Below are positions 29,197-41,398 of a stretch of 64,000 nt of DNA, one piece after another. The first letter of the stretch is position 1. The number at the start of each line of letters is the position of its first letter. The DNA lies in assembly GCF_029227915.1 (NCBI RefSeq), contig NC_079882.1:8990001-9054000 (forward strand), written 5' to 3'. The notes below the pieces were generated by a model, which searched no databases, was not told where the DNA came from, and saw only the letters and a list, made by a program, of their open reading frames with translations. The position numbers and the translations under genes are program-made. This stretch comes from Hydractinia symbiolongicarpus (lineage: Eukaryota > Cnidaria > Hydrozoa > Anthoathecata > Hydractiniidae).

Positions 29197-29538
29197 AGGG
29201 GCTGCGGAACGGCTGTTGGTTTTCGACTTTAGTGACTTACACGAAAGTCGAGCTGATGGCGGCGTAAAACAAAAATGGCTATTTTTCCGGCATGTATGTA
29301 ATTTACAGACTCGAACATATAGATATATCTAGAATTTTTATCTTCTCCAGCCTTGGTCATGTTTTCAACCAGAATGAGTCTGCTGAAATATTTCTTTGTA
29401 ATATACTTTTCGAAAAAAAATATTGAACCAGCGAGCAAAGTGCGCTGATCTGTTCATTGGGCAAAACGCTTTTGCCTGATTTTTAATATGTGCGCAGGAT
29501 ATACGGAATGTGAGCATTTTAACCGGTTCGTAGCCCCT
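29197..29538. mobile_element. small inverted-repeat element flanked by TTAA
   Basis: The left end reads AGGGGCTGCGGAACGG and the right end, inverted, AGGGGCTACGAACCGG. TTAA borders both sides (29193-29196 and 29539-29542), as for piggyBac-like transposition. About 340 bp with no transposase. Confidence 0.7.
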
Positions 29539-30673
29539 TTAAGGTTTTGTGGAATTAAAATTTTTAAAGCTCAGAGAACTAAACACCGAGATTTTTACAT
29601 AGAAAAGATTGTTATAATATATAGTAAATACTATAAATATAGTAAATTTCCTGGTAAAGTAATCAAAGTCTAAAGTGTTCCTGGAGTAGAGCGCGTACCT
29701 AGATCCTTAAAGTCTGTAGGATCCTCACAGCAATTGTAGAGACATTATCACGAGGAAAACATATTTCTGCAATTCTATTTTTTGTTATTATTTAGGGTCT
29801 TTAAAAGATTAATAATAATTCTCTGCAAAATCTCATGATCCAAAAACGGATTGTAAAACATTTTATGTCAAATCCACCCCTAGTTCACTAGAGCAAAAAT
29901 AAATATTACTATGTAGTGCAAAATAAATAAGAAGGCTAAAGAAACGCCAGCCCTCGAAATTAGCGTCAGCAATCGGCAATTGCGACGGCAATCGCGGTCG
30001 ATATACCTGGATAGATTAAATTATGATAAATTTCTTGCTGACTTTTCTGATTGCTACTCGCCATCACAAATACATATTCTTCTTTTACAAGACAAGTATG
30101 TTTTTAAATACATTAAAAGTAGTTTCGTTAAGAAAAACCTGCAATCCTTTAGAAAAATACACAATAAAAGATCATTCACAACGCATAAAAGTATCACACT
30201 CACCAGCTGTATTTTTAATGTTTACAAAGTTTACTAAGAAGTGCCTCGTTTTCATGCTGATGATGTAATCGATAATTTAAATTCGGGAAAGGTGTATTGC
30301 TGGCGCGGTTTCATTTCACGACGGCAAAAAACTGCCGAAGCAAATCTTTGCTGCGCGCTTATTTTGCGGTAGAAAAGTGGAGGACGTTTTGATTCGTGAA
30401 CCCCAAACACGATGATCGAGCGTCTACGTATAGCGACTCTCTCAATCTTAACTTCCTTTTCTACATGTTCGAAATAGTATGCATGACTATACTGTCATTT
30501 TTATAAATTTATTGTTTATTTTTCAGGTCATCACAAGCAAATAGGCAAAAATATGCTTCGTTTTCAAATTACAAAAAATCTTTATCCATGCGGCTTAAAT
30601 AAAATTCATTCGAAAAGTTTACCTACATTTTATCAAAATTTATGCAAACAAATGTTTTTTATTGCACGTGTAC

Positions 30674-32633
30674 GATGGCCCCTATGGCTCACTTCTCTTC
30701 CAAATCAAAAACACTTCTCTTCTATATAACGAAACACTTCTCTTCTGTATTTTGACACTTCTCTTCAGTTTTTTGACACTTCTCTTCTACACTTAACACT
30801 TCTCTGCATTTGGCTCTTTACAACTTGAATTCTAAAATCTGGTCTGCAATTTTACATCATTGGTCCGTAATTTTAACCTTTTGTGAGGTTTATTACACGG
30901 GACCAGTCCCCTCGCCATGTGACATATTTTTTCAACAAGAGTAAGGTCTGATGATGGTTCTGAAAACTGTATTTTGCAAGCTGTTGAGATTGCATTAAGA
31001 TCTTAGCATAATGACAAATATGCTGGCACTGGCAGTTTTATTGTTGGTATACCAACAGCTAAACAAAGAATTGAGTCTTTTTGGTCACAACTTTCAAAAG
31101 ACAGACCAAGTTGGTGGAGGTTATTTTTAGGGAACTTGCACTTAGGATTTTTAGATACTGGTGATGCACTCATTGCTGAATGTGTACGCTACTGCTTTAT
31201 GGATTTGATCAGAAAGAACCTTAATGAATTTGCGATTCGTTGGAATCAACATCTGTTAGCACCAAGCAAAGGTGCTACTGCTCCCCGTGGAAGGCCTGAT
31301 ACATTGTACTTTGTTCCAGAATTATATTGTTGCGAGTCTTTTAAAAAAACTTTAGATCTTAATGAGCTAGGAGAATTTAGCGAACTATCTGTACCAGATC
31401 ACGATAATGAGCCTGAATTTATTGAATTTTCGGAAACAGTTCTTCCAATGGAGAGTTAAGCTCATATGAAAGAGCTTGAAAGGTTGTCTAGGAATTTAAA
31501 CATTTTTTTAAAAATTCTTGATTGGTTCTTTAGAATTTGGACTAAGAAGATTCAATAATTATGCATGATGTCATGAGTATGCTCTGCAAGGAAGTTAATT
31601 TAACATTTTTGAAAAGCCATATAGAGTTAAAAAGATTTTCTGGCCATTCACTTTGACGGGTTTTGAACATTTTACATAATTTTTTTATTTAGTTACCATT
31701 ATTATGCTCAATGCATACTCATGACGTCATAATTTCGCATAATTAGCGCTACTTTTAAGACAAATATCTCGAGAACGGATAAAGATTTTTCAAAAAAATA
31801 AAAAGATTTATAGACAACTTTCAAAGATCTTTAATATGAGCTCAACTTGATTTTTAGCGGTAGGGAACCTTTAAGCCAGATACAGCTCATGAAGCTATTT
31901 ATTATTTTATTGCCTTTTTTATGCAGTCAAAAGATATGTAATACAACACCTGTAACAATGTAAAATACTTGGATTTTAGAAATATATATCTTGTTTTTTC
32001 AAAACCACGAGTTCTTTTCCCAACATTGCTGCAAAAAAAATATCTTGGTTTTTGTAAACCACGAGTTCTGTTCCTAACAGACATCACAATCAATGTTTAT
32101 TCCCGGATAAAGTAGGGTCAATTATAAGCCGCAAAACGTTCTAGTTTCACTGAATCGCAATCATAAAAGTTCAAAGTTAGTGGAAACTAGATAAAAAAAG
32201 CAATCTTGTATTACGCTTCTGGGACCGTATAAGAATATAGCTTGAAATTTCGCAAAGTTTTTCCGGCGAAAAATCTAATTTTGCAGAAACTTTAAGAGGC
32301 CTGTAAGAATTTATAACTTTACTGGGTCCAAAATTTCCTATGCGCAGGGCCCGGGGTGTGCCATTTATTCATAAACAAGATCTGGATAAATTCATATATT
32401 AAGGACCAGATTCAGTCTGGGAAATTTTCGAGCTTATGAAAGAAGTGTTTCGCACTTGGAAGAGAAGTGTTTCGCACTTAGAAGAGAAGTGTTTCGAACG
32501 GAAGAGAACTTTGGGTATCAAAGTAGAGAAGTGTTTTTATACAGAAGAGAAGTGTTGTTATACAGAAGAGAAGTGTTTTGACTAAGAAGAGAAGTGTTTT
32601 GATTGAGAAGAGAAGTGAGCCATAGGGGCCATC
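30674..32633 (+). mobile_element. rve-integrase-type transposon, copy 1 (defective)
   Basis: It is bounded by inverted GATGGCCCCTATGGCTCACT and by GTAC on each side (30670-30673 and 32634-32637). Next to each end is an array of ACACTTCTCTTC-like units (about six at the left; about eight inverted units, 32450-32617, at the right). The middle holds a broken integrase-like frame. Length 1960 bp. The 5' part of the transposase gene is missing, so the copy is non-autonomous. Confidence 0.85.
30941..31459 (+). pseudogene. integrase-core (rve-like) transposase fragment, copy 1
   Basis: The frame reads RSDDGSEN (second catalytic Asp of an rve-type D,D,E centre), then KQRIESFW about 40 residues on (candidate catalytic Glu), then SWWRLFLGNL, ECVRYCFMDLI and RPDTLYFVPELY. 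I recognise this pattern from uncharacterised integrase-core proteins of cnidarians and fish. There is no start codon or N-terminal part, and an in-frame TAG lies in the middle, near 31003, where copy 2 has CAG. Confidence 0.8.
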
Positions 32634-32762
32634 GTACGATGGCCCCTATGGCTCACTTCTCTTCCAAATCAAAAACACTTCTCTTCTATATAAACTTCTC
32701 TTCTGTATTTTGACACTTCTCTTTAGTGTTTTGACACTTCTCTTCTACACTTAACACTTCTC
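32450..32762. repeat. junction of subterminal 12-18 bp repeat arrays
   Basis: Right array of copy 1 (AGAAGAGAAGTGTTT units) and left array of copy 2 (ACACTTCTCTTC units) face each other across the palindromic junction. Multiple subterminal units in inverted orientation usually are transposase binding sites; that role is inferred. Confidence 0.7.
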
Positions 32763-32898
32763 TGCATGTGGCTCTTTACAACTTGAATTCTAAAATCTGG
32801 TCCGCAATTTTACATCATTGGTCCGTAATTTTAACCTTTTGTGAGGTTTATTACACGGTACCAGTCCCCTCGCCATGTGACATATTTTTTCAACAAGA

Positions 32899-33420
32899 AT
32901 AAGGTCTGATGCTGGTACTGAAAACTGTATTTTGGAAGCTGTTGAGATTGCATTAAGATCTCAGCATAATGACGAATATGCTGGCACTGGCAGTTTTATT
33001 GTTGGTACACCAACAGCTAAACAAAGAAGTGAGTTTTTTTGGTCACAACTTTCAAAAAACAGACCAAGTTGGTGGAGGTTATTTTTAGGGAACTTGCACT
33101 TAGGATTTTTAGATGCTGGTGAAGTACTCATTGCCGAATGTGTACGCTACTGCTTTATGGATTTGATCAGAAAAACCTTAATGAATTTGCGATCTGTTGG
33201 AATCAACATCTGTTAGCACCAAGCAAAGGTGCTACTGCTCCCCGTGGAAGGCCTGATACATTGTACTTTGTTCCAGAATTATATTGTTGCGAGTCTTTTA
33301 AAAAAAACTTTAGATCTTAATGAGCTAGAAGAATTTAGCGAACTATCTGTACCAGATCACGATAATGAGCCTGAATTTTGCGGAAACAGTTCTTGCAATG
33401 GAGGGTTTCTCCAAACTTAA
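32899..33420 (+). pseudogene. integrase-core (rve-like) transposase fragment, copy 2
   Basis: Homologous to the copy 1 fragment. Here the stop codon is absent, but SDDG has become SDAG, the candidate Glu motif has changed from IES to SEF, and a base lost near 33173 shifts the frame. A deletion near 33377 changes the C-terminal end. The two copies therefore carry different inactivating changes. Confidence 0.8.
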
Positions 33421-34424
33421 AGGTTACCTCCCGTGAAAAATCAAGTTGAGCTCATTTGAAAGAGCTTGAAAGGTTGTCTAGGAATTTAAACATTTTTTTA
33501 AAAAATTCTTGATTGGTTCTTTAGAATTTGGACTAAGAAAATTCAATAATTATGCATGATGTCTGCAAGGGAGTTAATTTAACATTTTTGAAAAGCCATA
33601 TAGAGTTAAAAAGATTTTCTGGCCATTCACTTTGAAGGGTTTTGAACATTTTACATAATTTTTTTATTTAGTTACCATAATTATGCTCAATGTATACTCA
33701 TGATGTCATAATTTCGCATAATTAGCGCTACTTTTAAGACAAATATCTCGAGAACGGATAAAGATTTTTCAAAAAAATAAAAAAAGATTTATAGACAACT
33801 TTCAAAGATCTTTAATATGAGCTCAACTTGATTTTTAGCGGTGGGGAACCTTTAAGCCAGATACAGCTCATGAAGCTATTGATTATTATATTGACTTGAT
33901 TTATGCAGTCAAAAGATATATATGTAATACAACACCTGTAACAATGTAAAATACTTAGATTTTAGAAATATATATCTTGTTTTTTCAAAACCACGAGTTC
34001 TTTTCCCAACATTGCTGCAAAAAAAATATCTTGGTTTTTGTAAACCACGAGTTCTGTTCCTAAGAGACATCACAATCAATGTTTATTCCCGGATAAAGTA
34101 GGGTCAATTGTAAGCCGCAAAACGTTCTAGTTTCGCCGAATCGCAATTATAAAAGTTCAAAGTTAGTGGAAACTAGATAAAAATAAAGCAATCTCGTATT
34201 ACGCTTCTTGACCGTATAAGAATATAGCTTGAAATTTCGCTTTTTTTCCCGCGAAAAATCTAATTTTGTAGAAACGTTAATATGCCGTAAGAATTTATGC
34301 AAACTTTACTGGGTTCAAAATTTCCTATGTGCAGGGCCAGGGGTGTGCCATTTATTCATAAACAAGATCTGGATAAATTCATATATTAAGGACCAGATTC
34401 AGTCTGGGAAATTTTCAAGCTTAT

Positions 34425-34625
34425 GGAAGAGAAGTGTTTCGCACTTAGAAGAGAAGTGTTTCGAACGGAAGAGAACTTTGGGTATCAAAGTAGAGAAGTT
34501 TTTTATACAGAAGAGAAGTGTTTTTATACAGAAGAGAAGTGTTGTTATACAGAAGAGAAGTGTTGTTATACAGAAGAGAAGTGTTTTGACTAAGAAGAGA
34601 AGTGTTTTGATTGAGAAGAGAAGTG
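34425..34625. repeat. right-end subterminal repeat array of copy 2
   Basis: Nine or ten AGAAGAGAAGTGTTT-type units. Translated, they give tandem KRSV repeats, which are an artefact of the array. Confidence 0.8.
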
Positions 34626-35833
34626 AGCCATAGGGGCCATCGTACCATCGTACACGTGGGTTTCGTTTTTAAAATTGTTTGAATAAGACTTGCGGCATAA
34701 AGAAAATCCATTAAATTCGGGCCTGCTATGGTTTCCAATTGCTTTGTCAAATGAAGAAATTATCTACAATTAAATCCACGATAAAATGTCTATTCTGCCT
34801 GTAAGTGCAGTTTTGCAGACTTAATTCATCCGTGCTCCGTCGGCGTTCACCTAGTTAAGAATCGCATGGCTTGATTTCTTGGGTAAGGCCTGGTTACCAA
34901 CGACGAAGGGGCCAGGCAAAAGAGATTTATGTTTACGTAGTTCTTTTAACAAAGTCAGGAGTCGGTGAATTAGCTAGGATTAGCTAGACAGGTTGGCTAT
35001 GAATAGGCTTGCTCGTGGATTAAAGGAACCAGGACTATTCAATAATTCTAAGACTAAAAGTTTTCGACCAAGACGGAAATCTATCAGACGTTTTGTCCGA
35101 CGAAATGTGGCGGAAATTTTGTTTGACTAGTCTCCAAAAACTATTTCAAGGGTTGCCATCGCACGCTACAAAATGGATTTTATAGGTTGATATTGAAAAC
35201 TCTATTCTTCAGGCGTGCGATTAATCACACGCCTGAAATCATTTAGGAGTGTGCAAGGCGTGCGCGTGCGATTGCACGCCTCTCTTGAAAAAGACTGATA
35301 TTTGAAGGGTAAGTAAGACTAACAAAGCTTCAAAAAATAATATTTTCAAAATTGCCGACGCTTCCGCTTCACTCTGTGTCGGCAAATTATTGCCGAGGAA
35401 TTGCCGCTGCAAACGACTATGTCGTCGACAATTTATTGTCGACGGGTTTTGGGGCTAATTTCGAGGGCTGAACGCACTAACATGGTGTTTGAAACACATC
35501 GCGGTTGTTGAAGAAACGCACCAAGATAGAGCTAAAGAAACCAATGCTGTTGAAGAAACTCGAGTCAAGCTTAACACTGGACAGAAAAGTCAGATAAATA
35601 TAGTTATTTATCACATTTGTTAATTTTACAAAATGTACACAAACAAAAACAATTCTATAAAAACATATACTCGTAACAGTGCTGTTCACGTAAACACTTG
35701 TATGTTGAACTGTTATATCTTGAGTGCAAGGTTGCATCCGTTTCTAACGTGTAGAAAAGAAGAGGACGACATGCACTTTTAAAACATCGAAAAAAACTCG
35801 ATGAAAAGCTGACGTTAAATTTTTAAAAGTTGT

Positions 35834-38800
35834 TTAAGTGAACGAAATGTTCGTCGTATGGTTATCCTTGTTTCCTTCACTCTTTTCAGTTTTCGATATA
35901 CGCTTTTTAGTCCTCGGCTTAGGCCTAGGTCGAGGTACTGGTCTCACCAAGGTTGAATGGACCTAAAAAGATGATAAAAGAACGTAGTACCACCATATAC
36001 ACACTTCTGACATAATTTAAATGAGCAACTTTGTTGAGATGAAAAATACCTTGGGTGATTTTTTATGTTTCCTGACAGGAGAAGGAGTAAAGCCAGACTG
36101 TGGACTTCCATCTTTTTCTAAAAAAAAAAAAACAATGCCTTTTTGATTAAATCAAAGCATGACAGAGGAGAATTTCTTTACCATTTTTTTTTTGATTATA
36201 AAAAAACTACCTGGCGAATCATAACATAATCTTGATTTCTGAAATTTTTCTCGCAAAGCTCTGGCAATGATGTCAGCAGGATTTGTTGAATCTGCACGAG
36301 GTTGGACGTTCCTCTTTAATGGAGTACCGCCTGGCGATCTAAAAATAAAAATTATTTCGTTTCTTTACAATGAGCTTAAAAGGAGAGGTTTCACCAAACA
36401 TTTTATCCTCTTTATGATAGCTACCTGCTGATGTCGACTGTTTTTAATTTGACAGTTGACAATCCTTTTAAAAGATCGTCCATGACAGGGTATTGTTTTT
36501 CCTCCTCGCTTTTTTTTCTTTTTACTAATTTCTATAAAAAGGTAGTAAATTGCATAAATGTTGCGTATGATAGAAACTACTTTATACATATCAAAAGCAA
36601 GTACCTGGGTATTTGGCGTCGCAGCTAACGTTTGTGGTGGAGGTAGTGGTGGCGGCGGCGGTGGTGGTGGAGGGGCAACTGCTGTTGGTGGTACAACAGC
36701 TACAGGAGTTGGTTGTGTGGGTCCAGTAGTTGTAGATGCACCTACAAATAAAAGAGTAAAAACGCTACAATGTTGTCACAATTTCCGAAATAACTTTTGC
36801 ACTGGATGCTGTATTATTTTTAGCTTGTTATCGTTTATGCAAGCCAATAAAAACTCACTAAAATTTCAGTAAACAAAAAGCTACTCTGAGCACAGCATAA
36901 TATATAACCAACCTCCTTGTGTTGATACGATCATTGCAATTTGAGCTCTAAGTTTTGCCAGTTCGTCTTCAAGATGGGAAATTTTTTTATCTTCGGTGCT
37001 ATTGGTTTCATTTGTTGGTTTTGACGATTGGGGTATGCTGATGGAATCCTCTTTCTAAAACGCAACAAAAGTATAGCATCTTCACAAACAATGCAAAATT
37101 TTTATGCACTTATCAAATTAAAAAAAAAATTTAAGGAGCATCATACATTTGATTTTTCATCTTCAGCTTCTTCTTCACATTCTGTGAGTTGGTCATTTTC
37201 CTCTACAACGTCTTCTTCATCAAAACCATCCTCCCAAACCAATTGTCCCAAGTCTGCCAAAGTAGGGACCACATGATACTTCACATGATCCACATGTTGT
37301 CTCATCTGATCCAAGTTAGCTGATATAAATGTGGATGCATGTGACATAAAAGCCTTGCGCGAGTGATCAATAAGCTACAAAACAAAATATTATAGTTATT
37401 AAGTTATGGTATAAGGTATAAAAAGGTGTTAAATTGAGTATGTACTTATATATAATTTGCTGGTTTAGACTTGCATAACTTAAATACCCCACCTCTAAAT
37501 ATTCTCTTTTCGACGGTGCGATAGGTACATTGCTTCCAATATATCTGACAACACTGCGATTACTTCCCATACGTTTCGTCTTCAAACTAACATGACTGGA
37601 ATATTCTCGTTTATGTATGGCGCTACTTCGGCGCTTAGTTTTCATTCGTTTTTTGCGAAGCTTGTCACCAACCTAAATTATATAAATTTATATTTACAGC
37701 CACAACAAATTGATGGTAAGATTTTAACCAATCAAAAACACACATCTTAGCAAAGGCAAGGAAATAAAACTTGAATGGATGAATGGTTCAGATTCGAAGG
37801 AAGTTTTATATGATGAAACACATGAAATTTCGAATAAATAAACTTCAGTTCTTTTAAATATGTTTATTCTTCGTAGAAATAATAATAATTTCCTTTAGTA
37901 TTTCCTTTAGTAACAAAATTTTCTCTTAACTCATTAATAGGTTTTGAAAATTTCCTTTAGAAGGATTATGCGCTATTTTGGCTCTGGCCTAGTACGCTAA
38001 TTTGGAAAGGTTGGAGAATGAGGCACCTTTCATTCAGTAAACCCATATGGTGGCCATAGTGGCTAATACCTGCTTTGAGTATTGCCTGCTTTTAAGCTTC
38101 AGATTTTATGCTCTCTGAATTGCTTTGCTTAATGAAACAAATTAATACAGGCACATGTGTCAGTCTATATTTTTGAGCCATAAAGAACTGTAAGAGCTAT
38201 GAAAGACAAGAACTCTTCAAATTTAAAGGTAGAATTGGACTAAGAATATTTTCTTTCCCTTATGTGCTGCCAAATTAATGACACTCGCTGAATTTAACTC
38301 ATGCAACAACTTGACAAGCTATAACAAACTAGCCAAACACTAAAGGCAGACAATCAAGCCGTTGGATTGGCTCACATCACCCAGTCGTCAATTGATTATC
38401 ACCTGAGCATCGATAAATATGGCTGCACTATTGCTCTGCTGCACAGTCTTCTTGCACAATCATTGTTATTAAGGTTTGTGTCCAATAGTGGGAGCAATGG
38501 TGTATTCCTATTCCCACTAGGGTCGGTTTTCTATGTCAGCCAAAAATTTGGACAGATTTGTGTGCTGTTGATTTTATTATTTACTCACTCAATTATGAAT
38601 CCTAACCTTATTATGTGGTAGCCGAAACGCGCATACTCTGTTAGTAATTACCCTCTTCGCCTTGAGCAAGCATTTTAGTGTTATGGTCATGTTATGACTA
38701 CTGGCAGCATACATTATCTATCCTGCCTTGCATTAATTACTTTTCTTAATGTGAATCCCAATCCATTCCCTAAATTTATAAATTGCTTACCATGCGGATG

Positions 38801-41398
38801 ATGTTGTATATGTTACAAGTTATTTTATAATACAATATTCTCTCTTAACATGTTTGTTTTTACTGAGAAACCAAGACAGTTAAGACATTATAAAATTTAC
38901 ATACAATGCTTTCTCCCTAAGAAAGCGACTAACTGTTTGAACAAAAGAGCATCATGGAAAAGTATGGCAAAACACAAGAAGTTGTCTTTGAAAGCACCAT
39001 TGAGAAAAGTTCGTGTTGCAAATAAGTCTGCTTTGAGTAAGTTCAAACTTTTAATTCATTGAAAATAACACTGAAACTTTGATCAATATACATAGTCGGA
39101 ACTATGTTGATAAAAAGATTGAAGCGTAACACATATGCCTTGCCCCCTTTTTTTACAAATTATTATTCCTGAGATGATATGTATCTGGCAATCATGTCGA
39201 CACATGGGTTACAATGATGTAATCTGTAAAAATAAATCTGCTAAGGTGGTGGTGGGTAGGGGAGGCAAATGTTAACGGGCAAAATTCGCTAAGTGTGACA
39301 ACCCTTTTGTCGTTGGGCCCTGATCATACAATTCTCGGATTCAGGTTAAAATGCCTAAAACTCAATTTTAACATGACCCACAATTTGAATTCAGCATATA
39401 GAAACTTAAAAAATTTCAAGCTCATACCCTACATACAGCTGCATCTATTAGTAGACAAACATTTGATGCTTTGTGAAGTAATGACCACACAAATCAACTG
39501 CAGTGAAAATGTTTCACTGCAGTTGAATAATACGGTCAAACTCTTATAAAATTTAAAAACTTTAAATAACAATAAGTCCTGTTCTAATAATCATAATGGT
39601 ATTTAAAAATTCCCATCTTATATAATTTTTGCTGATAAATCTAAATATGCCAGTCATTTTTTGTTTCCTTTTTTTAAAAATTTGATGTTATAACCCAGAT
39701 TATGAATAGATTTTATTTAAGAAAAAATTCCAAAACTGTGGAATTGAAACATAATTGGCATTGATTAGTTTTTTTGCTACTATATTGATGGCAGAACTGT
39801 TTGCTTAGAAATCAGGGTACCTATTATTCTTTCGGTTTTTGTGGTACATCATTTTTGTGGTATATTTTTATGATACATTACGCTTTCAACTCAAGGGTTT
39901 AAACTACTGATGCAAGGTCATTTTAAAGAAAACAAAAAAAGGGCATGTATAGCTAGGGCAACTATAGTATTTCACTATCTTTTACATGTAATGAACCAAT
40001 TGTTAGCCTCACTCACACCTAAAGTTAGCTACCACAAAAATACCAATTTAACTAGCATAAAACAAGCGACATGCTAGCATAAAAAATTCCTTTTTGACAG
40101 ATTTTCTAGCTAGCTGTATACTTTACAGTGAGTGAGATAATTTTACAATATAGCTAGTTCTAGCTACAATTATCCACAAAAAATGTTGGCTCCGGCAACT
40201 TAAGACGAAAAACCAAGGACCAAAATTATAATAAAATCAGGGAAAGAACATAGCTTATATTCTACAGATAGTACTTCTTGCCTTAACTGATGATCAATTG
40301 ATCATCGGTTGGCAATTGATGTTTATATAAATTTTGATGTGGTCATGTGTAATCATTCATACAGCTCAGCCCCAAAGGGCATTTTTCAACATTAAATGAC
40401 ACAGAGGGGAAGTGAAAAGCCATATTTTTTATGGATAATTGTAGCAATATTGTAGGCACGTCACAAAATGTTTTTTTAGATCGCATTTTAAAAGTTTAAA
40501 AACGAAAAACCGCTATAGAAAAGCTTTTATAGATTGCTTTTTAAAAGTTTAAAAACGAAAAACGGCGATAGAAATGTTTATTTAGATCAAATTTTAAAAG
40601 TTTGAAAACGAAAAACGGCAACAGAAATGTTTTTTTAGATCGCATTTTAAAAGTTTGAAAACGAAAAACGGCGACAGAAATGTTTTTTTAGATCGCATTT
40701 TAAAAGTTTAAAAAAGAAATATAATTCGTATGAAAATTTGTATAAATAAAAGAGTATAATTCGTATGTCAATTCGTATGAAAGAGAATAAAATTCGTATG
40801 AAAATTCGTATGAAAATGGTATAAAAGAGAATATAATTCGTATGAAAATTCGGATGAAAATCGTATAAAAGAGAATATAATTTGTATGACAATCGTATAA
40901 AATTCGTATTAGATTTTTTAAAAATCGTATAACTATTTAACACTATACGAATTGTATACGATTTTTATACGAATTAAAAGCAATTAAATTCGTATATATT
41001 CGTATAAAATATCATACGAAATTTGTAGACGACCCCTAATAGAGTTGCATATATTCATCACTTCTATTAAAAAACCAAAAATGCTATTTAAGAAAAGGTA
41101 CTTGTTCGACTTGCAATGTCTCAAAGCATCTTTTCAGAATAAGACTCACTACAATTTTTCGCCTGCTAAGCTTTTAATAGAGAGCACTCTCTGCATGCAA
41201 CCCTTTCTTCTTTATATTGATGTCTCAATTTTTCAGTTATGATTTTTAAATTAAAAATAATATCACCTTCTCCACTGCTTTAACCTCTTCGTCATTGTTA
41301 GTGCATGATGGGATTAAACTTTTAACAAACTCTATTGGGCCAGTTATTATTCGTGAAATGGTATTCTTGGGGTTTTCGTCTTCTTCCCCAGGATCCAT
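35834..41398 (-). CDS. MTFR1: mitochondrial fission regulator (MTFR1/MTFR2 family)
   Basis: Nine exons, 41398-41267, 37672-37493, 37374-37147, 37054-36913, 36741-36605, 36531-36425, 36338-36211, 36117-36050 and 35962-35834, close in phase to 416 residues (human MTFR1 about 333). MTFR proteins sit on mitochondria and promote fission or control mitochondrial distribution. Family marks are RSVVRYIGSNVPIAP (about 85-99), a short coiled coil ISHLEDELAKLRAQIAMI (205-222), a proline run (about 251-263), then MDDLLKGLSTVKLKTV and NPADIIARALREKFQKSR near the C-terminus, matching human MLEILKEMNSVKLRSV and DPAALIAEALKKKF. An acidic segment (EEDVVEENDQLTECEEE) precedes the coiled coil. An ATG at 41406 is out of frame, so 41398 is the start. 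The gene is head to head with ARMC1. I cannot tell MTFR1 from MTFR2; one ancestral copy is likely. Confidence 0.92.
39495..39525. repeat. perfect 14-bp hairpin in MTFR intron 1
   Basis: CAACTGCAGTGAAA, three bases, then the exact reverse complement. Function unknown. Confidence 0.8.
40466..40713. repeat. about five tandem units of 53 bp in MTFR intron 1
   Basis: Each unit contains TTTTTTTAGATCGCATTTTA then AAAGTTTRAAAACGAAAAAC with a few changes between units. Confidence 0.85.
40728..41015. repeat. minisatellite of AATTCGTATGAAA-like units in MTFR intron 1
   Basis: AATTCGTATGAAA and ATCGTATAAAAGAGAAT variants alternate many times. Reading frames over it (Tyr/Phe/Ile-rich on the minus strand) are artefacts. 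Confidence 0.85.

Larger units (their letters stand above)
32638..34641 (+). mobile_element. rve-integrase-type transposon, copy 2 (defective)
   Basis: Same ends, same internal order and about nine tenths identical to copy 1 by eye; 2004 bp. It follows copy 1 directly, sharing the central GTAC (32634-32637), so the junction is a palindrome of the two ends. On the right GTAC (34642-34645) is followed by CATCGTAC, a short extra duplication. The subterminal arrays are at about 32648-32762 and 34425-34625. Confidence 0.85.
29948..35470. mobile_element. 5.5 kb inverted-repeat element hosting two nested elements
   Basis: The ends are inverted copies of CAGCCCTCGAAATTAGC, and AACGC occurs directly outside each end, a 5-bp target duplication. 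Subterminal DNA on both sides is rich in TGCCG/CGGCA words. Without the two nested elements the host would be about 1.55 kb and non-coding. It contains further inverted pieces near 35210-35285 (AGGCGTGCGATT and similar). Confidence 0.7.

Noticed and set aside
34229-34750. Overlapping frames with KRSV or NTSLL repeats on both strands
   Set aside because: They translate the subterminal repeat array of element copy 2; no domain and no start context.
36558-36872. Plus-strand glycine-rich frame
   Set aside because: It is the antisense of the proline-rich MTFR exon 36605-36741.
38850-39062. Lysine-rich plus-strand frame in MTFR intron 1
   Set aside because: Short, with no domain or splice support; probably chance.
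40647-40943. Minus-strand Tyr/Phe/Ile-rich frame
   Set aside because: It lies in a tandem minisatellite.
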